Assembly: GCF_000003815.2 (NCBI RefSeq)
Contig: NC_049995.1
Span: 15,561,664-15,611,229, forward strand
Length of the DNA: 49,566 nt
Direction: 5' to 3'
Source of the DNA: Branchiostoma floridae
Taxonomy: Eukaryota; Chordata; Leptocardii; Amphioxiformes; Branchiostomatidae
Shown: one piece after another, positions 25,701-31,700 of the stretch
Layout of the letters: the number at the start of each line of letters is the position of its first letter
How positions within the stretch are numbered: position 1 is the stretch's first letter
The notes under the pieces: model-generated
The model's database searches: none
What the model was told of the DNA's origin: nothing
The model's input: the letters and a program-made list of their open reading frames with translations, nothing else
Translations under genes and position numbers: made by a program

Positions 25701-28700
25701 ATGTACCGACCAACGAAGTCCAGTTTGAACTCCTGCGGGTCGGATGTACCGGGAACCACCGCGCCCGAGCTGTGCGCCATCTCCCACACGTACGGACTCA
25801 CGGGGGAACTGCAGGGGAGGAAACAAAAATTAAACAAGAGAGATAATACTAATTAAATACATAAAAGAACGTTAACTTTACACCTTAGAACTAATTGTGC
25901 AAATGGGACATTATACTCGATGTTTTGGTTTATTTAGCCGGGGATCGAATTATTGACCTACCAAATGCAAGGCAAACACTCTACCCATTTGGCCATTGCA
26001 AAGGTTTGCATACACAATAGAATTGCCATGGCTTTTCGTGCAATTATCCGAATTATGCAACAAAGCGAAGTTATTAAGGTTGACCGCACCACCATGTGAT
26101 GTTGGGATTTTCGTGCAATTAACAGAATTGTGCGATTATCCGTTGCGCAATTAACTGGCTTCTATATGGTTTACATACACAATATAACATGTACCTTTCC
26201 ACGGTAAAGCTAACAACATCCTGGCTACCACCGCCATGGTTGGTGATGGAGAGGATCCGGATCTTGTAGCTGGCCTGAAAGTCGAGGATGACCCAATGTC
26301 TGTACCCACTAACCCGGTACATGGGCTCCCAGTAGGTGGAAGGGTTGCCATCAAAAGCCTTTACAGCTTTGTTAGGAGTGAAGTAGCAGTACCACGGGCA
26401 GTAATACCAGCTGCTTTCCTCCACAATCCAGGAGCTCGGGATGTCCATCCATTGAGACGCTGGAAAAAGAAAATTACATCATTAATTTTTTTTTTTTTTT
26501 AAGGGTTTTCGTAAAAACGCCTTCAGAGCTTTGTTAGGAGTGAAGTAGCAGTACCATGGGCAGTAATACCAGCTGCTTTCCTCCACAATCCAGGAGCTCG
26601 GGATGTCCATCCATCGAGACGCTGGGAAAAGAAAATTACATCATTATAATTAGGGTTTTCGTCAAACGCCTTCAAAGCTTTGTTAGGTGTGTAGTAACAG
26701 TACCATGCCATTGGGCAGTAATACCAGCTGCTTTCCTCCACAATCCAGGAGCTCGGGATGTCCATCCATCGAGACGCTGGAAAAAGAAAATTACATCATT
26801 GTAAGGGTTTTCATCAAACGCCTTCAAAGCTTTGTTAGGTGTTTAGTAACAGTACCATGAGCAGTACTGCCAGCTGCTTTCCTCCACAATCCAGGAGCTC
26901 GGGATGTCCATCCATTGAGACGCTGGAAAAAGAAAATTACATCATTGTAAGGGTTTTCATCAAACGCCTTCAAAGCTTTGTTAGGAGTGAAGTAGCAGTA
27001 CCATGGGCAGTAATACCAGCTACGAAATCCTCCAAAATCCAGGAGCTCGGGATGTCCATCCATCGAGACGCTGGAAAAAGAAAATTACATCATTATAAGG
27101 GTTTTCGTCAAACACCTTCAAAGCTTTGTTATAATTAGGGTTGAAGTAGCAGTACCATGGGCAGTAATACCAGCTACGAAATCCTCCAAAATCCAGGAGC
27201 TCGGGATGTCCATCCATTGAGACGCTGGAAACAGACAATTTACATCAATGCAAACATTTTTAGGTATATGTGTGTCCTTTTTTTTGCTTTCTATTTCTTT
27301 GTGTTAAATTTTCAAGACAGTGGAAGGTAATGGTTGGTGTTTCTTGTCACTTGTCAAAGGACGCCTTTTCAAAGCTGCAAAACCAAAGTCATAGCAAAAT
27401 GATGCATCCATTTTTTAGATTTTCAACAGATCATCTGAAAAGCATATCCAGTTGCTTGAATAACTTCTATTCGAAGTGAATACATAATACTCTGCTTAAA
27501 TTTTCATGGAAGCTCATCTGTGTTGGTGTCAATAAGATCACGTGTCTGTAACTCTTGCGAGTCTACGTTCTGAAGTGATTGGTCATCAGGACTGATCCTG
27601 AAGAAGGCGACAGTGGTCGTTAAAATTTGATCCGTGTATACATTTGTGTTGGAAGACAGTTTATCATTGTACTGTGTACTCTGCTCTGTCATGCTGAACA
27701 CATCATGCTCTCAAAGCCTTGACTTCTGGCCCCAAACGTGTTGACTCATTTCAATGCATGTCATAGTCAGTTCAATAGATGATCAATAGCCTTTATTGGT
27801 TCCCCTTCCCTGCGTGCTGTATGTATCGCTGGGCAACTTGTGATGGGAGAAATGTACTATTATTAATCAGACGAAGAAAGTTGGCCCACCCAACAACAAT
27901 AACACATCATGCTCTAAAATCCTTGACTTCTGGCCCCAAACGTGTCGACTCATTTCAATGCAATTGTCATACTCAGGTAATACATGATCAATAGCCTTAT
28001 GGGTTTTCCTTCACTGTGTGCTGCATGTATTTGTCCATTCTGTCCAGAGTTTATTGAAGAAGAATATCACTTTATGGTTGTATGTCCCAAATATTTTGAT
28101 ATGCGCAATTCTCTATACAGGAAGTTGTCATTTTACACAAAAGGATTTATCTCAATGGACCTGAAGTGCAAATTCAAATACATCTTGACATGTGACAATC
28201 CCTGCATGGCAGATATAGAGAAATATATCAAAGAAGGTTTAGACATTAGAAATTCCTCTCATGATTGTAAAAGCCTCCAATGATTGTAAAGAAACTTATC
28301 CCACTACAATTCATGTATTAGTTAGATAAGCCTTAAGTTAAGCTATAGAACTGTTGTTATGTAGATGCCATACTTTGTACCTCGTACAATTGTTGTGCAA
28401 TAAAGTCAATATCTAATTGTATCGCTGGGCAACTTGTGATGGGGGACATGTAACCATTAATCAGACCAAGAAAGTCGACCCACCCAACAACAATAACACA
28501 AAAACCTTGACTTCTGGCCCAAACATCTTGACTCCTTTCAATGCATGTCATTGTCAGTTGACACATGATCCATCATCAGCCTTTCTGGTTTCCCCTTCAC
28601 TGCACTCTGTATGTATCGCCAGACAAATTGTGGTAGATCTGTATCTGTAACTATATAGCCGGTATAACTGGCCTTCGGTGTAACACACCAGCTTCTGTAT

Positions 28701-31700
28701 CTGTAACTATATAGCCGGTATAACTGGCCTTCGGTGTAACACACCAGCTTCTGTATCTGTATCTATATAGCCAGGCCTTCGGTGAACACACCAGCTTCTG
28801 TATCTGTAACTATATAGCCGGTATAACTGGCCTTCGGTGTAACACACCAGCTTCTGTATCTGTATCTATATAGCCGGTATAACTGGCCTTCGGTGTAACA
28901 CACCAGCTTCTGTATCTGTATCTATATAGCCAGTATAACTGGCCTTCGGTGTAACACACCAGCTTCTGTATCTGTATCTATATAGCCGGTATAACTGGCC
29001 TTCGGTGTAACACACCAGCTTCTGTATCTGTATCTATATAGCCGGTATAACTGGCCTTCGGTGTAACATACCAGCTTCTGTATCTGTATCTATATAGCCA
29101 GTATAACTGGCCTTCGGTGTAACACACCAGCTTTTGTATCTGTAACTATATAGCCGGTATAACTGGCCTTCGGTGTAACACACCAGCTTCTGTATCTGTA
29201 TCTAAAAGCTGGTATAACCGCCCTGTGGCATAACACACCAGCTTCTGTATCTGTATCTATATAGCCGGTATAACTGGCCTTCAGTGTAACACACCAGCTT
29301 CTGTATCTGTATCTATATAGCCAGTATAACCGCCCTGTAGCATAACACACCAGCTTCTGTATTTGTATCTATATAGCCGGTATAACCGCCCTTCGGCGTA
29401 ACACACCAGCTTCTGTATCTGTATCTATATAGCCGGTATAACCGCCCTTTGGCGTAACAGTCACCAGCTTCACAGGCACGCAGCGTGGCAGCAGCTGGTT
29501 ATATTACACTGAACGACTTGTCACATCTAACTTTTGCACATCTATCTGCAAGCGTTCTTTAAAACTATCCAACTAAGATGCCCCTACTGTGCTTGGTGAT
29601 AACAGATTCCACTCGTGATAGTTTTGGTAAAATACAAAACTTAGTTTGCAAAGGACCATTTGCTTTCTATGGAGACAATAGGACTCTGACTACAAATTAA
29701 GCAATACTTGTTGCCATTTGCGTTTATGGGTTCTCCTTCGCTACACTTTCTTGGAATCATCATATCCACTGCGTTGCACAACTTGTTTGCTACCCTCCGT
29801 CGCTAGGAAGGGTCAGCAACATCTGACCTGGTTGCTAAGCAATATTATCATTAACGTTATAAGACGTCAATTGCACATGGCAACACCTAATGTTTGTTAC
29901 AATATTTGTCACTGTCATTGAACTTAGCCTCTACCAGGCACCACATAATATGTTTTAAAAGCCTCCAATAACTGTAAGAAATTTATCCCATACTACAACT
30001 TCTGTATTAGTTAGATAAGCATTAAGTTACAGAACTGTAGTTATGTAGATGCCATACTTTGTACCCCGTACAATTGTTGTGCAATAAAACTATATTTATA
30101 TGTTGCTACATTCTGGGAGGCGATATTAAAACCCTTACTGTGTCCAAGTAGGCAAATATATCCAGGAATGCTTATACCATAGAACCAATAGTGCAAATGA
30201 CATGCTAGTCCCAATATGTTGACTAACTTATTAAAGGCACGATCTACACACAGTTTTTCCCAATATCGGCGAGCCTACAACCATTCGCCGACAGCTTTTT
30301 AATCATCGTCTAGATGGAACTACTATATCGCCATTACGATATCGGGAAAATTTCTCCCGAAAGGTCCGGACCATTCGTACGATACCTTTCCGATAGCTTA
30401 GCAGGGGTCCCCGACAGCTTTGCGCGCGTGTAGATGCTTCCCGACTTCGGGAAGGCTCATTAGCATATAACGCCATTTGGAAAATCGCGCTATATGTTTA
30501 TGACTGCAAGCGCCATGGGTGTCCGGCCCCCTACATTCTAGATCCCTCCCGACATCTCCACAGATATCGGTAAAAACTGTGTGTAGATTGGGCCTTATTC
30601 ATGCCCTGTAGATATCCATATATGTCTGTCAAAAGTCGCTGTACATTTGTCAAAAAAGATGTCTCTGGAAAAATAGACGCTCAGCTAACACACAAGCCCA
30701 AAACTACATCTGGCTAAATCCTCCGCCTTATTTGTCTACTACTGTAAATGCATTGAAGATCAAGGGTTTTAATTTCGTGGTAGCAGGAAAATGGACTTTT
30801 CGCGGTGGTTTTAATTTCGCGGTAGCACCAAGCACTGCAGTGCACACTGTTATGGAAAAATCTTCGCGGTGGCTTTAAATTCGCGGTGAAGCAACCGCCG
30901 CGAAAACCCCGAACATTAATCCACCACGAACATTTCTGCATTTACAGTACTTAAAAGGAAGTGAAACTCACTCTTGCATCGCCTGAAGTTCCCGTCCTGT
31001 GAGCATGCACAGACCGTGCATGTCTCGTTACTGCTCAGCTGCCCATGTTTGCAGTGGTTTAAGGTTTTTAATTTTTCCATGGCAGTAAGAGACTACAGTA
31101 CATGGTGCTACCACAAACTTAAAACCACCGCTAAAAGTCCTTTCCCGGCTACCGCAAATAGAAATTAAATCCCAGCAAACTTAAATGCATTTACAGTATC
31201 AGAAATTGGCCAAATAGACACTCAGCTAATACACCAACCCAAAGCTACAGTCGGCTAACTCCTCTGGCATATTTTCTTATTTGTCTATCATTAAAAGGAG
31301 ATGAAACTCACTCTCGCATCGCCTGAAGTTGCCGTCCTGTGAGCATGCACAGACCGTGCATGTCTCGTTGGTGCTCAGCTGTCCATTTTTACAGGAACAC
31401 ACTTGTTCCACGGGAGGTTTGCAGGGTGAGGAGTTTGCGTAATAGACTGCAACTGAAGCTAGGCAGAACGCTGCAAAAAAGAAAGATAATGACCATTTTA
31501 AGAAAATAACTTCATCAGGATGGTAAAATATAACGTTAGTTCACCTTTATCCACGAGGTAACCTATATCCATTGTGTTGCTAAACAGAATATCCAGTGAT
31601 ATCAAGTCAATGGACGGTAGTTTCAAATTGTACTATTTTCAAAATATTGCAGTTTGAAACCACCATCTGTCGACTTGATATCCCTAAATACATTGTTCTT

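Noticed and set aside
27504-27701. Minus [16 protein letters not shown]...
   Set aside because: Part of a retroelement-end-like repeat; no splice or homology support.
28417-29350. Tyr-rich ORFs across the 56-bp array
   Set aside because: Minisatellite reading frames, inside a LINE tail.
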